Shown piece by piece: positions 26,508 to 35,939 of a stretch of 64,000 nt of DNA. The position numbers and the translations under genes were made by a program. This DNA is from an uncultured Prevotella sp. Lineage in GTDB: Bacteria; Bacteroidota; Bacteroidia; Bacteroidales; Bacteroidaceae. Location: positions 62,001 to 126,000 of the forward strand of contig CAAGPV010000038.1 in the NCBI GenBank assembly GCA_900771975.1. The letters run 5' to 3'. Position 1 is the first letter of the stretch. Each line of letters begins with the position of its first letter. A model generated the notes under the pieces. It saw only the letters and a list, made by a program, of their open reading frames with translations. It made no database searches and was not told where the DNA came from.

Positions 26508-26545
26508 AACCTTCCCTCTACTTCAAAAAAGCAAAAGGGAAGGTT
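26508..26545. terminator. Bidirectional terminator between GH3 and nadE
   Basis: A perfect 10-bp stem AACCTTCCCT (26508-26517) with AGGGAAGGTT (26536-26545) lies between two convergent genes, with A-rich sequence on its left and T-rich on its right. Confidence 0.8.
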
Positions 26546-26552
26546 TATGCTA

Positions 26553-28484
26553 TTATAAATTAGACACTTCATCAGTCCACAATTTGTAGATGGCATCAGA
26601 AGGCATCCTCCAATCTCCTCTCGGAGAGAGGCTTACACTACCAACTTTTGGACCATCTGGCAAACAGGAACGCTTAAACTGTTGAGAAAAAAAACGCTTG
26701 TAAAAAGAAGATAACCAATATTTTATAGTCTCATCTGTATATTTCCCTTCGAATGCGTTTTTTGCTAAAAGAAATATTTTTGATGGTCTATAGCCGAAAC
26801 GCAGTACATAATAAAGAAAGAAGTCATGTAACTCATATGGTCCTACAATATCTTCTGTTTTTTGTTTAATTTTTCCATGAGCATCTGCAGGCGTAAGTTC
26901 TGGAGAAATCGGAGTGTCTATAACGTCTTTTAATATAACTGCCGTTGTTTCATCTACGATATTATCCGCAAAATAATTAACTAAATACCTAATTAAAGTT
27001 TTTGGTACGCCTACATTTACACCATACATTGACATATGGTCACCATTGTATGTGCACCAGCCCAAAGCAAGTTCACTTAAATCCCCAGTACCGATTACAA
27101 TTCCTCCGACTTGGTTACTGATATCCATAAGTAGTTGCGTTCTTTCGCGAGCTTGAGAATTTTCATAGGTAATATCTCGGATATTAGAATCATGCCCAAT
27201 ATCTTTAAAATGCTGATTAACAGCGTCCACAATAGAAATCTCTCTAATTGTTATTCCTAAGGCTTTCATCAAAGATATTGCATTGTTATAAGTTCTATCA
27301 GTAGTTCCAAATCCAGGCATGGTAACACCTATAACATCCGAACGATTAAAACCAAGTTTATCTATTGCTTTAACACAAATTAGAAGTGCCAAAGTAGAAT
27401 CGAGACCTCCGCTTATACCTAAAACAACTTTCCTTGTATGTATATGTGATAGGCGTTTTACAAGTCCCATGATTTGGATATTAAGAATTTCTTCGCACGA
27501 GTTATCCATATTATTTGCTTTTGGAATAAATGGGAAAGCATTAATATCCCTAGACAAACACCAATCATCAGGCGAATTAAATGCACCAATTTGTACAGTT
27601 GTAACTTCTGAAGAATATTGTTTTTGTGAGACAGTAAATGTAGTGTTGTTTAACCGTTCTGCCCGCAACCGGTCAATATCTATTTGAGCAGAGATTAATT
27701 GTGGTTCTAATTGAAAGCGTTTAGAGCTATTCAGCAACTTACCATTTTCATAAATTAAAGCATTGCCCCCATAAACAACATCTTGGGTACTTTCTCCAAA
27801 ACCACTACTGCTATATATATATCCACATAATGAGCGTGCACTTTGTTGAGACAATAAACTTTTGAGATAATTGTGCTTTCCTATTAATTCATCACTTGCA
27901 GAAAGATTAAAGATAAGATCTGCTCCTGCTTGGGTTAATAAGCTACTTGGGGGTATAGGTCCCCAAAGGTCTTCACAAAGCTCTATCCCAAATGTAACGT
28001 CAGATCCTGATTGAAATAAATGTAAATTATTGGTCAAATAAATGTCTTGCCCAGCATAAGAAATGTGACAATTATTTAGGTCCAACGATGAGGCAAACCA
28101 ACGACGTTCATAAAATTCATTATAATTAGGAAGAAACGTTTTAGGTACCACTCCTAAAATTTTACCTTTCCTTATAACGATAGCGCAATTAAGGAGAATT
28201 GAACCAGTTGAAATTGGTGCGCCAACAATTACTACAAGGTTCAACGACAACGTAAAAGTCAATAACTCTTCAACACTTTGTTCTGCTTCATTAATAAGTA
28301 AATTTTGTTGAAATAAGTCTTGACAACTATACCCCGTCATAGACAGCTCTGGAAAAACTATAATGTCAACATCCTCTTTTTCGGCGCTCTCTATTAAAGA
28401 CTCTTGTTGCCGCAAATTATACTTTACATCAGCAACAGATACTGAAGGGATGGCTGCTGCCACTTTTATAAATCCGTGTTTCAT
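26553..28484 (-). CDS. nadE: Glutamine-dependent NAD+ synthetase
   Basis: Last step of NAD synthesis: amidates nicotinic acid adenine dinucleotide using ATP and ammonia released from glutamine. The 643-residue protein is the two-domain form. The N-terminal nitrilase-like glutaminase (about 1-270) shows Glu in FPELSMTGYSC and the nucleophile Cys in GIELCEDLWGP. The C-terminal synthetase (about 330-640) has the PP-loop GISGGLDSTLAL and GTGDLSELALGWCTYNGD. It is the last gene of the long minus-strand run that starts at moxR, 2 nt after the Smr gene, and ends at a shared terminator. Confidence 0.97.
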   Translation of the reverse strand: MKHGFIKVAAAIPSVSVADVKYNLRQQESLIESAEKEDVDIIVFPELSMTGYSCQDLFQQNLLINEAEQSVEELLTFTLSLNLVVIVGAPISTGSILLNCAIVIRKGKILGVVPKTFLPNYNEFYERRWFASSLDLNNCHISYAGQDIYLTNNLHLFQSGSDVTFGIELCEDLWGPIPPSSLLTQAGADLIFNLSASDELIGKHNYLKSLLSQQSARSLCGYIYSSSGFGESTQDVVYGGNALIYENGKLLNSSKRFQLEPQLISAQIDIDRLRAERLNNTTFTVSQKQYSSEVTTVQIGAFNSPDDWCLSRDINAFPFIPKANNMDNSCEEILNIQIMGLVKRLSHIHTRKVVLGISGGLDSTLALLICVKAIDKLGFNRSDVIGVTMPGFGTTDRTYNNAISLMKALGITIREISIVDAVNQHFKDIGHDSNIRDITYENSQARERTQLLMDISNQVGGIVIGTGDLSELALGWCTYNGDHMSMYGVNVGVPKTLIRYLVNYFADNIVDETTAVILKDVIDTPISPELTPADAHGKIKQKTEDIVGPYELHDFFLYYVLRFGYRPSKIFLLAKNAFEGKYTDETIKYWLSSFYKRFFSQQFKRSCLPDGPKVGSVSLSPRGDWRMPSDAIYKLWTDEVSNL

Positions 28485-28486
28485 AT

Positions 28487-29620
28487 CTATTTTATCGTTA
28501 CCTGTGTAGCACCAAACCCATACTCTTGAAAAGAAGCATCTTGATAAGAATAGTGCTTGTATCTATAATTAAGTTCGTGAATAATGGCCTGTCTCAATAT
28601 CCCATCCCCTTTACCATGTATGAAAACAATTTTACGCCCTTTTTGTTTTTTATATTGCTCAAGGACCTTTTTAAAATAATCTACTTGATATGATAAAATA
28701 TCCGAAGATGTCATCCCCATAGTTGTTTCTAAAATTTCGGAAGCATGAAGATCTATGATTATTTTATCATTCTTCAATTTCTGCGAACTATTAATACAAC
28801 TTCTTTGATTGTTGCCATTATTTTCTTTTAGTCTTGCTGGAGAAATGTTGGATGACGATGACGCCAATTTATCCTCTAAATGTTTAGCGTCAATAAAAAT
28901 TGGCTCTGGTATTTTATCTTTTTCTATCAAGGGATAAATGAAAGACGGCTCATTAAAATAAAGATTTTCTTGAAATGAATTCTTCTTATAAAATTTAATG
29001 GGATTGATTCTACAATTAATACTAACAGGATTTTTTAAAGAAAAAGTAACATCATTTTTATAAGCTAAAAATTGAATATTGATATTTGCAAGGGCATTGA
29101 GTTTTTCCCGATTGATATTTTCTATCAATAATTTCATATTGGGCTCAATTTCATTGGAAGAGTGCAAAAGACATTCTCCACCATCTTTTAATGAATAAAT
29201 ATAATATATATAATAATTTGAGTCGTTTACTATATATACATTAAAATTTGTTTTTGTAAAATCATCGATATTTGTTGGGACAAAAGCCAAATATACAGAC
29301 AATTGTTCTCCTCCGATACGTTCCTTTGGTTTAACTACAAAGTTCTCCGAAGGATCTATTTCTACAGTATCTTCATTTAAATTAGAATTTAGCAAATTTT
29401 TAATAGAAGCAGACTCGCTTTTAGGGATTGTTTTACCCTCTATTTGTAAATTTGTTGAAAGGTTATATTTATCACTTTCAACAACAACAATCTCTGACTT
29501 TTGAGTCGGAATTTCAAATCCGTCTTCATCCTCAACTAATACAATATTCCCACTACGAAAGCCAGAAATTCTTCCTCCACCAGTTTCACTTAAAAACCGA
29601 ACTTTATCTCCAATCTTCAT
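28487..29620 (-). CDS. DUF2027/Smr-domain protein
   Basis: 377 residues. The N-terminus is a small SH3-like module (GDKVRFLSETGGGRISGF, residues 4-21, then VLVEDEDGFEIP). The middle (about 110-230) is a beta-rich DUF2027-like domain. The C-terminal Smr domain (about 290-377) has IDLHASEI and FIHGKGDGILRQAI, the LDxH and HGxGxGxLR motifs of MutS2-type nucleases. Smr domains nick DNA or cleave RNA, and in some systems act on stalled ribosomes; the role of the DUF2027 form is not known to me. It sits between queA (12 nt upstream) and nadE (2 nt downstream). Confidence 0.9.
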   Translation of the reverse strand: MKIGDKVRFLSETGGGRISGFRSGNIVLVEDEDGFEIPTQKSEIVVVESDKYNLSTNLQIEGKTIPKSESASIKNLLNSNLNEDTVEIDPSENFVVKPKERIGGEQLSVYLAFVPTNIDDFTKTNFNVYIVNDSNYYIYYIYSLKDGGECLLHSSNEIEPNMKLLIENINREKLNALANINIQFLAYKNDVTFSLKNPVSINCRINPIKFYKKNSFQENLYFNEPSFIYPLIEKDKIPEPIFIDAKHLEDKLASSSSNISPARLKENNGNNQRSCINSSQKLKNDKIIIDLHASEILETTMGMTSSDILSYQVDYFKKVLEQYKKQKGRKIVFIHGKGDGILRQAIIHELNYRYKHYSYQDASFQEYGFGATQVTIK

Positions 29621-29632
29621 ATTTATCTTACT

Positions 29633-30907
29633 TTAAGGTATTAACAAACTACTATCTCCATAACTTAAAAATCTGAAGTTATGATCTAAAGCATAATTAT
29701 AGATTTTGTGCCAATCGCCATTAACAAACGCACTTACTAATAGCAATAAAGTCGATTTTGGTTGATGGAAATTTGTTATCAAACGATTTACTATTTTATA
29801 TTTATATCCAGGAGCAATTATAATTTGAGTGCTGGAGTGTAATGCATCTAAAGAACCTCTGTCCAAATAGTCCAACAAATTTCTGATAGCTTTCTCTACA
29901 GAAATTTCTTTCCCTTTAACAATAGAAAGTCCGTTTTCGTTATGGGTTAAATCGTAAGGTTCCCATTGGCTAACATGTAACTCATTTTCTGAGCAATCGG
30001 GATTGATTTCCAACTTTATCCCCATATAATATAAGCTCTCTAACGTACGAACACTTGTTGTACCAACAGCTATTGCATGACAGTTGTGTTGTAACAATTG
30101 CTTTAATGTGTGTTTATGTACAACTATATATTCTGTATGCATGGCATGTCCTTCAATTTCTTCTGTTTTTACAGGTTTAAAGGTGCCTGCTCCAACATGT
30201 AACGTTACTTCATCTCGATTAATCTTATTATCGTCTAAATCTTTTAAAACATTCTCAGTAAAATGTAAACCCGCAGTCGGTGCAGCTACGCTTCCTTTAA
30301 TTTTTGAATATACTGTTTGATAAGTTATTTTATCGCTTTCTTCCGTTTTACGATTTAAATATGGGGGAATTGGCAATTCTCCTACCGATTCAAGAATTTC
30401 CGCAAAAGAGATAGATGGATTATTCCATTCAAAATTCACCATATAATTAGTACCATTCATTATATGGAAAGAATTATCAGAACGATCTAAAGTCGCCTTA
30501 AGGGACAACTTCTCACCTTTAATAGAAAAGTCTCTAAACAAACTTCCATCTTTCCATTTTTTTAGATTACCAACCATACAATACCAACTGCATTTTCCAG
30601 TAGATTGAAATATAAGTTCATAATCCTTTGGTACTGCAGGTTCCATAAGAAAAATTTCTATCGTTGCTCCTGTTTCTTTTTTAAAATGCAAACGAGCTTG
30701 TATAACTTTAGTATTATTAAATACCATCAAAGAACCCTGTGGAAGATATTTAGATAGGTTAAAAAAATGATCTTCCATTATCTGTCCATGCTTATATACA
30801 AGCAACTTTGAATAGTCTCTTTTCAAAAGAGGGAACTTTGCTATTCGTTCTTCCGGAAGTGAATAGTTGTAATCAGAAATTTTAATATGTTTTGTTTCCA
30901 TTTTCAA
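29633..30907 (-). CDS. queA: S-adenosylmethionine:tRNA ribosyltransferase-isomerase QueA
   Basis: Adds the cyclopentene-diol precursor (epoxyqueuosine) to preQ1-modified tRNA in queuosine synthesis. At 424 residues it is longer than the approximately 350-residue proteobacterial form, which is normal in Bacteroidota. Conserved parts are YSLPEERIAKFPL, YQTVYSKIKGSVAAPTAGLHF (split here by motif: SVAAPTAGLHFT near residue 210), HVGAGTFKPV and NFHQPKSTLLLLVSAF near the C-terminus. It overlaps the stop of the PAP2 gene by 4 nt, indicating translational coupling. Confidence 0.96.
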   Translation of the reverse strand: MKMETKHIKISDYNYSLPEERIAKFPLLKRDYSKLLVYKHGQIMEDHFFNLSKYLPQGSLMVFNNTKVIQARLHFKKETGATIEIFLMEPAVPKDYELIFQSTGKCSWYCMVGNLKKWKDGSLFRDFSIKGEKLSLKATLDRSDNSFHIMNGTNYMVNFEWNNPSISFAEILESVGELPIPPYLNRKTEESDKITYQTVYSKIKGSVAAPTAGLHFTENVLKDLDDNKINRDEVTLHVGAGTFKPVKTEEIEGHAMHTEYIVVHKHTLKQLLQHNCHAIAVGTTSVRTLESLYYMGIKLEINPDCSENELHVSQWEPYDLTHNENGLSIVKGKEISVEKAIRNLLDYLDRGSLDALHSSTQIIIAPGYKYKIVNRLITNFHQPKSTLLLLVSAFVNGDWHKIYNYALDHNFRFLSYGDSSLLIP

Positions 30908-31602
30908 TAATTAAATACATTGTAACAAGCTACAATAATTGTTGTTAATATTATATACAAATAAACATTCATTACAATTTGAATATCAGAATGGTTAAAA
31001 CCTGTTTTTGTGTATTGCGAAGATATGTAACGATTTGGTTGGGAAACCTTAGAATATATCCATATATATATTAAATAGCTAAATGCTCCAGCAAATACGC
31101 CCCATAGAAAGCCTATTATAACATCGCAAAAGAAGTGTACTCCAAGATATAGGCGACTCCAGCCATTTAAAAAAGACCAACTTAATAGCATAAGCGAAAA
31201 TGTTCTTTTACGAACTAATAAACTCAGAAATACGGCTACAGCCATTGTATTAGCAGCATGAGCTGAAAAAAAGCTAAAACCTTGCGGCATATAATTTTGC
31301 ACAGGCTTTACCCATTGCGAAAAAGATGGATCGTATATTGGACGTAATCTACAAAAATATGGTTTGATTATGCCATCAGGTAATCCATCCGAAAAAGCTA
31401 AACATACAATTAAGAATAATAAGATAAGTATTAACTGAAAAATCTTTTCGTTATTTTTTACAATTAGATAAAACAATAATATGTATAATGGTATCCATGT
31501 GAACGGATTTGTTAGCAAAAGCGACCAACTATCGAGAAACAAATTTTTACCGCCATAAAAAAACGGTAACATTGTTTGATCAATATTATATAACAGACCC
31601 AT
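30904..31602 (-). CDS. PAP2 superfamily phosphatase (undecaprenyl-PP or lipid phosphatase type)
   Basis: 232 residues with about five to six TM segments. The three PAP2 signature pieces are visible: KPYFCRLRP (about residue 75), FFSAHAANTMAVAVFL (a SAHA variant of PSGH, about residue 110) and SRLYLGVHFFCDVIIG (about residue 158). Such enzymes dephosphorylate undecaprenyl pyrophosphate, lipid A phosphates or phosphatidic acid at the periplasmic face. It starts 8 nt after the batD-E stop and overlaps queA by 4 nt, so it belongs to the same transcription unit. Confidence 0.92.
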   Translation of the reverse strand: MGLLYNIDQTMLPFFYGGKNLFLDSWSLLLTNPFTWIPLYILLFYLIVKNNEKIFQLILILLFLIVCLAFSDGLPDGIIKPYFCRLRPIYDPSFSQWVKPVQNYMPQGFSFFSAHAANTMAVAVFLSLLVRKRTFSLMLLSWSFLNGWSRLYLGVHFFCDVIIGFLWGVFAGAFSYLIYIWIYSKVSQPNRYISSQYTKTGFNHSDIQIVMNVYLYIILTTIIVACYNVFNY

Positions 31603-31610
31603 AGTTTTTA

Positions 31611-34169
31611 TTAGATTTCTTCTATTTGGTTAGTTGCTAGCCATCCTTGTCTACCATCACCAAGCTGGATTTGTCGCCAAGTAGGAATTGTTTTATCAAT
31701 AATATCCACTTCTGTCCCTTTATGTATAACAAATAAAGTTTCAGCAGACATTGATGGCGTTTTACGAATTTTTATAGATGGAGAAATAACTACCGCTTCA
31801 TTTTTGTGCTCAATCGCTGATTTTTGCTGAAAAGCAAAAAGTATGGCGACTGCAAAAAGTATAAATGTTGAAATGCCAACAAAAAAGCCTATTTTTCTTA
31901 TAATAATTACATTAGAAAACAAAAAGCATAAAACTAAAACAATAGTAAAAGAAAGACAAAAAATGGATATGATTCCCCATTGGTTAGCACTAAACAAATT
32001 AACAAGAGATTTATACCACCTAATAACAAAGATATCTGGTTCAACTAATATCTTATCAATAGTTTTAGTGCGAGCTAATTCCAAATTAAAACGAATATCT
32101 GCGTCACCAGGTGATAATTGATAGGCCCTTTTATAATTCAAAATGGCATAAGGTATATTTCCTGTTCTATAATAAGCATTCCCCATATTAAAAAAGATTT
32201 CAGGAGAGGCTCCATTTTTTAAAAGTTCTTTATAAGCAATAATAGATTGTTTGTAGTTTCCTTTTTCATAAGCATTATCTGCATCTAACTTTGTTGTTGC
32301 ATTGATACTCAATGAAAATAATAATACAGAAAGTAAAAATAATATTCTATTATTTGCCATTGTTCTGCTATTTTTTATACTACTAAGTATCGATTCTACA
32401 TCTGTGATGGCTATAGCCGCAGCATCTAATGTTTTGTTCATATTCCCCTTAGGATCACCTGGCGCAAATCTTTCAAATTCACACTCATCAATAGCCTTGA
32501 TGAATTTATTAATTGTGTTTTCATCAACTTCTCGAAGTTTTAGTTTATCGGCAATATTTTCACGGGATAATTTTTCACGGGAAATATTCAACCTATCACT
32601 AATATATCCCCATAACGCATGTAAAACTTCGTTATAAAAACGATCGGTGCGACCTTTTTGCATTAATCTCGTAGCTTTCCGTAAACGTTTTGTGGCTATT
32701 TTTTCTGCATTTTTCCCCTTAAGTTTAACTAAATCTGTACGCTCAATTGCTCTTTTTCTAAAAATAAACAACAACAATGAAAATATTGTCATCAATAATC
32801 CCATTATGACCCAATAATAAATTGAGTCAAAAAAAGTATCACCGAGTGCCTTAATGTGTTCTTTCCCCTTTTTTATGGGACGAATATCCATATTTTCATA
32901 CCTGTTATAATCATTTTCATCAATGTTGTCTTCACCTTTCATAACGTGAATTTTAAAAGGACTTGTTTGTAATGTTTTATAACCATTGATTTTTGTATCA
33001 TAATAAATCCACTTAATTGATGGAATGGTAATATCACCCTCTTTTTTAGGAATAGCAACAAAATTAAATATCATGTCACCAGAAACTCCATTATTGGTAA
33101 TTGTAGTTTTGTCTGTAACTTTTGCATCATAAGTTTCAAAACTACTCGGAAAATTTACGGTCGGCTGTTTTAGTAATTTCAAATTACCAGTACCACTAAT
33201 TATAACTTGTAGATTTATTGGCTCACCAGCCTTTACGCTTGTTTTGTCAACTTTAGAAGCCATTTTAAAAGTTCCGACTCCACCTGAAAAGTTTATTGGT
33301 TTAGACGGTAGCGGATCTACAAATATGTCTAATCCCGGAGCTAAAATATCTCTTTTTACTTCTTTATAACCACCATCATTAGAAAATGCGTCAAAAGGAT
33401 CGGAAGAGCGATCTTCTTCCAATACTACACCATGATAAGTAATAGCTGGTATATGTAATTTTCCTGTAGTTTGCGGATATGCTATAAATTGGCTCCAAGT
33501 AACACACTTATATGGTATACCTCCGACAGTTTCTACATGAAATGATTTTTGTTGAGGAAGTTTAATCTCTTGCGTGTGTACACTCTTCAAATCTGGCATA
33601 GATCCATTAAGTTGTGTCAAATCTAAAGTTGTATATACTTTATAAGTCAACAATATTGGCTCTTGTTCTTTAACACGTTTTTTATTCGCTGTAACCGTAA
33701 TAAAAAGATCTTTTGATGAGCCGCGTACTGTCATTTCTGACTTGTTTTTATTTAAGGAACGGGTCGGTTGTTGCAGGTTATTATTTCCAACAACATTTAT
33801 ATGTAAAGCTGAAGATGTTACTTTTCTCCCTCTTACTATAAAAACCGAAGGAGAAATAAATGCATGCCCATGTTTTTGAGCTTGTAACAAATATGTATAG
33901 GATACAGATGAGGACGAACTCATATGACCATTTACAATTTGAAAATTTGATTGTTCAGAAGTGCTTGGGCCAAATAAGACTTCCAAACCATTACTTAATT
34001 TACCCATTCTAAATGAACTTACATCTGAAGTATGGATAGTATAAGTAATTTGAAATTTTGCTCCAACCTCAACAGATTTCGGCGCAGATATTTGAACATT
34101 TTGTGCATTAACTGAGTTGTTTGATAGAACAAACACAACCAAACACAATAAATATAGATACCATTTCAT
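31611..34169 (-). CDS. batD: BatD-BatE fusion protein (aerotolerance cluster)
   Basis: About 852 residues from the preferred Met at 34169 (KWYLYLLCLVVFVLSNNSVNAQ is the signal peptide). Four more codons are possible to 34181. The first part is BatD: repeated Ig-like beta domains (SAPKSVEVGAKFQITY, VGTFKMASKVDKTSVKAGEP), a TM near residue 445 (YYWVIMGLLMTIFSLLLFIF) and a cytoplasmic segment. From about residue 610 a BatE-like part begins with what was probably its own signal peptide (NNRILFLLSVLLFSLSINA). Two TPR units (AYEKGNYKQSIIAY, NMGNAYYRTGNIPYAILNY), two TM segments and a bacterial SH3 domain (IKIRKTPSMSAETL, GWLATNQIEEI) follow. Bat proteins are linked to oxidative-stress tolerance, and their biochemical role is unclear. 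Confidence 0.9.
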   Translation of the reverse strand: MKWYLYLLCLVVFVLSNNSVNAQNVQISAPKSVEVGAKFQITYTIHTSDVSSFRMGKLSNGLEVLFGPSTSEQSNFQIVNGHMSSSSSVSYTYLLQAQKHGHAFISPSVFIVRGRKVTSSALHINVVGNNNLQQPTRSLNKNKSEMTVRGSSKDLFITVTANKKRVKEQEPILLTYKVYTTLDLTQLNGSMPDLKSVHTQEIKLPQQKSFHVETVGGIPYKCVTWSQFIAYPQTTGKLHIPAITYHGVVLEEDRSSDPFDAFSNDGGYKEVKRDILAPGLDIFVDPLPSKPINFSGGVGTFKMASKVDKTSVKAGEPINLQVIISGTGNLKLLKQPTVNFPSSFETYDAKVTDKTTITNNGVSGDMIFNFVAIPKKEGDITIPSIKWIYYDTKINGYKTLQTSPFKIHVMKGEDNIDENDYNRYENMDIRPIKKGKEHIKALGDTFFDSIYYWVIMGLLMTIFSLLLFIFRKRAIERTDLVKLKGKNAEKIATKRLRKATRLMQKGRTDRFYNEVLHALWGYISDRLNISREKLSRENIADKLKLREVDENTINKFIKAIDECEFERFAPGDPKGNMNKTLDAAAIAITDVESILSSIKNSRTMANNRILFLLSVLLFSLSINATTKLDADNAYEKGNYKQSIIAYKELLKNGASPEIFFNMGNAYYRTGNIPYAILNYKRAYQLSPGDADIRFNLELARTKTIDKILVEPDIFVIRWYKSLVNLFSANQWGIISIFCLSFTIVLVLCFLFSNVIIIRKIGFFVGISTFILFAVAILFAFQQKSAIEHKNEAVVISPSIKIRKTPSMSAETLFVIHKGTEVDIIDKTIPTWRQIQLGDGRQGWLATNQIEEI

Positions 34170-34174
34170 AATAA

Positions 34175-34852
34175 TTACCAATTTTTATCAAATGTTCTTT
34201 GGGAAGGTTGTCGTAACGCTTTTTTTAGGCGTTCTTGAGTTTCTTTTTCTTCTTGTAAAGCAGCATTTAATAGTTGCTCGGCATTTTGACGGCTCAATTC
34301 TTGGGACTGTTGTTGACGTTTTTTGTCGTTATTTTTATCTGAATTTTTATTTTTTTCTTTCTGATTAGGTTGTTTTTGCTTGTTTGTCTTATTTTGGTTG
34401 CTTTGTGAATTTGTTTTTTGTTTGGTGTTCTGATGCTGGCATAAAATTAGATTGTACCGTGCATTAGAATCATTCGGATTATTTCTTAAAGCATTTTTAT
34501 ACGCTTCTATAGCTTCCGAAAATTGGTGTTTTTGTTGATAAATAACCCCCATGTTATGATAAGAGCGAGACTTTATAAGCTTGTTGGGCTCTTCCTTAAC
34601 AGCCATTTCATATTGTTGAAGTGCCAACGAATCTTTGTTTTGTTGCTGAAGGGCGCAACCTAAATTATAAATAGCCCTAAAGTTATGGGGGTCTTTTGCT
34701 AAGGCCTGTCTGTATGACGTTTCCGCTTCAACATATAGATGTTGTTGGAAATTCTTATTGCCAATTCTGACGAACTGTCTACTATCCTGTGCTTTTGCAA
34801 AGATAGTGGAGAAAAACAATAGTAATATAGAACTAAATATAATCTTATTCAT
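34175..34852 (-). CDS. batC: BatC-like TPR protein
   Basis: 225 residues from the Met at 34852 (MNKIIFSSILLLFFSTIFAKAQ, a clean signal peptide). This start lies directly after the batB stop. An earlier ATG at 34876 would prepend MEQEKILR and overlap batB, which spoils the signal peptide. TPR repeats: IGNKNFQQHLYVEAETSYRQ, FRAIYNLGCALQQQNKDSLA and SYHNMGVIYQQKHQFSEAIE. The C-terminal third is low complexity, rich in Gln, Lys and Asn. Periplasmic, expected to act with the membrane-bound VWA proteins BatA and BatB. Confidence 0.88.
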   Translation of the reverse strand: MNKIIFSSILLLFFSTIFAKAQDSRQFVRIGNKNFQQHLYVEAETSYRQALAKDPHNFRAIYNLGCALQQQNKDSLALQQYEMAVKEEPNKLIKSRSYHNMGVIYQQKHQFSEAIEAYKNALRNNPNDSNARYNLILCQHQNTKQKTNSQSNQNKTNKQKQPNQKEKNKNSDKNNDKKRQQQSQELSRQNAEQLLNAALQEEKETQERLKKALRQPSQRTFDKNW

Positions 34853-34853
34853 C

Positions 34854-35921
34854 CTAAGAATTTTTTCTTGTTCCATGTCCCCAATGATTTACTAAAAACA
34901 GATTCCAAAAATGTTTTTGTCTATTGTTAAAGGGAAATGGGAGTATATTTATTAACACTTCAAGTACCAATATTATTAATGTGATAAGCGTTACCATTTG
35001 AAACATTTCGGAATATTGTGAATAGCGAATGCCATTTATTTCTCCCTTTTGAAGCTTTTCCAATTCATGGTCAAGTTTTGTTTCTGCAATAATGCTATTA
35101 TCAACATGTAAATACATTCCTTTGCCTGCATCAGCTATTTGCTTACACATTTGTTCATTCAATTTGCTAATAACAGTATTGCCGCTTTTATCTTTTAATA
35201 GTTCTCCATTGCCATTTAATGGAATGGGAGCCCCATTAGTCGAACCAATGCCCAAAATGAAAACATTAATACCTTTGTCTGCCGCATTTTTAGCGGCTTC
35301 TTCTGCATTGCCTAAATGGTCTTCTCCGTCAGTTATCAATATTATAGCTCTCCCTATGTTTTCTGAGTTAGTAAAGCTATGAATTGCAAGATTTATAGCC
35401 TGACTTATATTTGTTCCTTGGGCTCCTATTAATGAAGGAGAAATATCTTGAAGAAACATTTTTGCAGAAACATAATCCGTTGTTATAGGCAATTGCACGA
35501 AGGCGTCTCCAGCAAAGACAATCATTCCTATTTTGTCATTATCTAAATGATTGACAAGGTCTTCAACTATTAATTTACTTCTTTCCAATCGTGATGGAGA
35601 GACATCAGATGCAAGCATCGAATTGCTTATATCAAGGGCAATCATTGCCTCAATACCTTCTCGTTTACCCGTTGTCGGGTGTGATCCAACTTGCGGTCTT
35701 GCCAATATAACTGAAAGTAAAGCAACGGCAATTAGCATTATTACAAACTTCAGGTTTTCTCTTTTTGGAGATAATTGTGGCATCAAATTCTTTATCAAAT
35801 TAATGTCACCTAATTTATGGAGTTGCTTTTTCCGGTGAATTAATGAAATTGTTCTTATCACTACTATTATTGGTATAGCAATAAGAAACCACAAATATAT
35901 TGGATCTTCAAATCTAAACAT
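34854..35921 (-). CDS. batB: BatB, membrane-anchored VWA protein
   Basis: 355 residues with N-terminal TM segments (IYLWFLIAIPIIVVIRTISL and VIMLIAVALLSVILARPQVG), a von Willebrand factor A domain (about 88-290) and a C-terminal TM (MVTLITLIILVLEVLINIL). The MIDAS metal site is intact as ALDISNSML (DxSxS), a Thr in the GTN loop and ITDGEDH. It follows batA by 18 nt and abuts batC. VWA domains of this group bind partner proteins and work with a MoxR ATPase. Confidence 0.93.
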   Translation of the reverse strand: MFRFEDPIYLWFLIAIPIIVVIRTISLIHRKKQLHKLGDINLIKNLMPQLSPKRENLKFVIMLIAVALLSVILARPQVGSHPTTGKREGIEAMIALDISNSMLASDVSPSRLERSKLIVEDLVNHLDNDKIGMIVFAGDAFVQLPITTDYVSAKMFLQDISPSLIGAQGTNISQAINLAIHSFTNSENIGRAIILITDGEDHLGNAEEAAKNAADKGINVFILGIGSTNGAPIPLNGNGELLKDKSGNTVISKLNEQMCKQIADAGKGMYLHVDNSIIAETKLDHELEKLQKGEINGIRYSQYSEMFQMVTLITLIILVLEVLINILPFPFNNRQKHFWNLFLVNHWGHGTRKNS

Positions 35922-35939
35922 TCTTTTATCGTATGGTTT

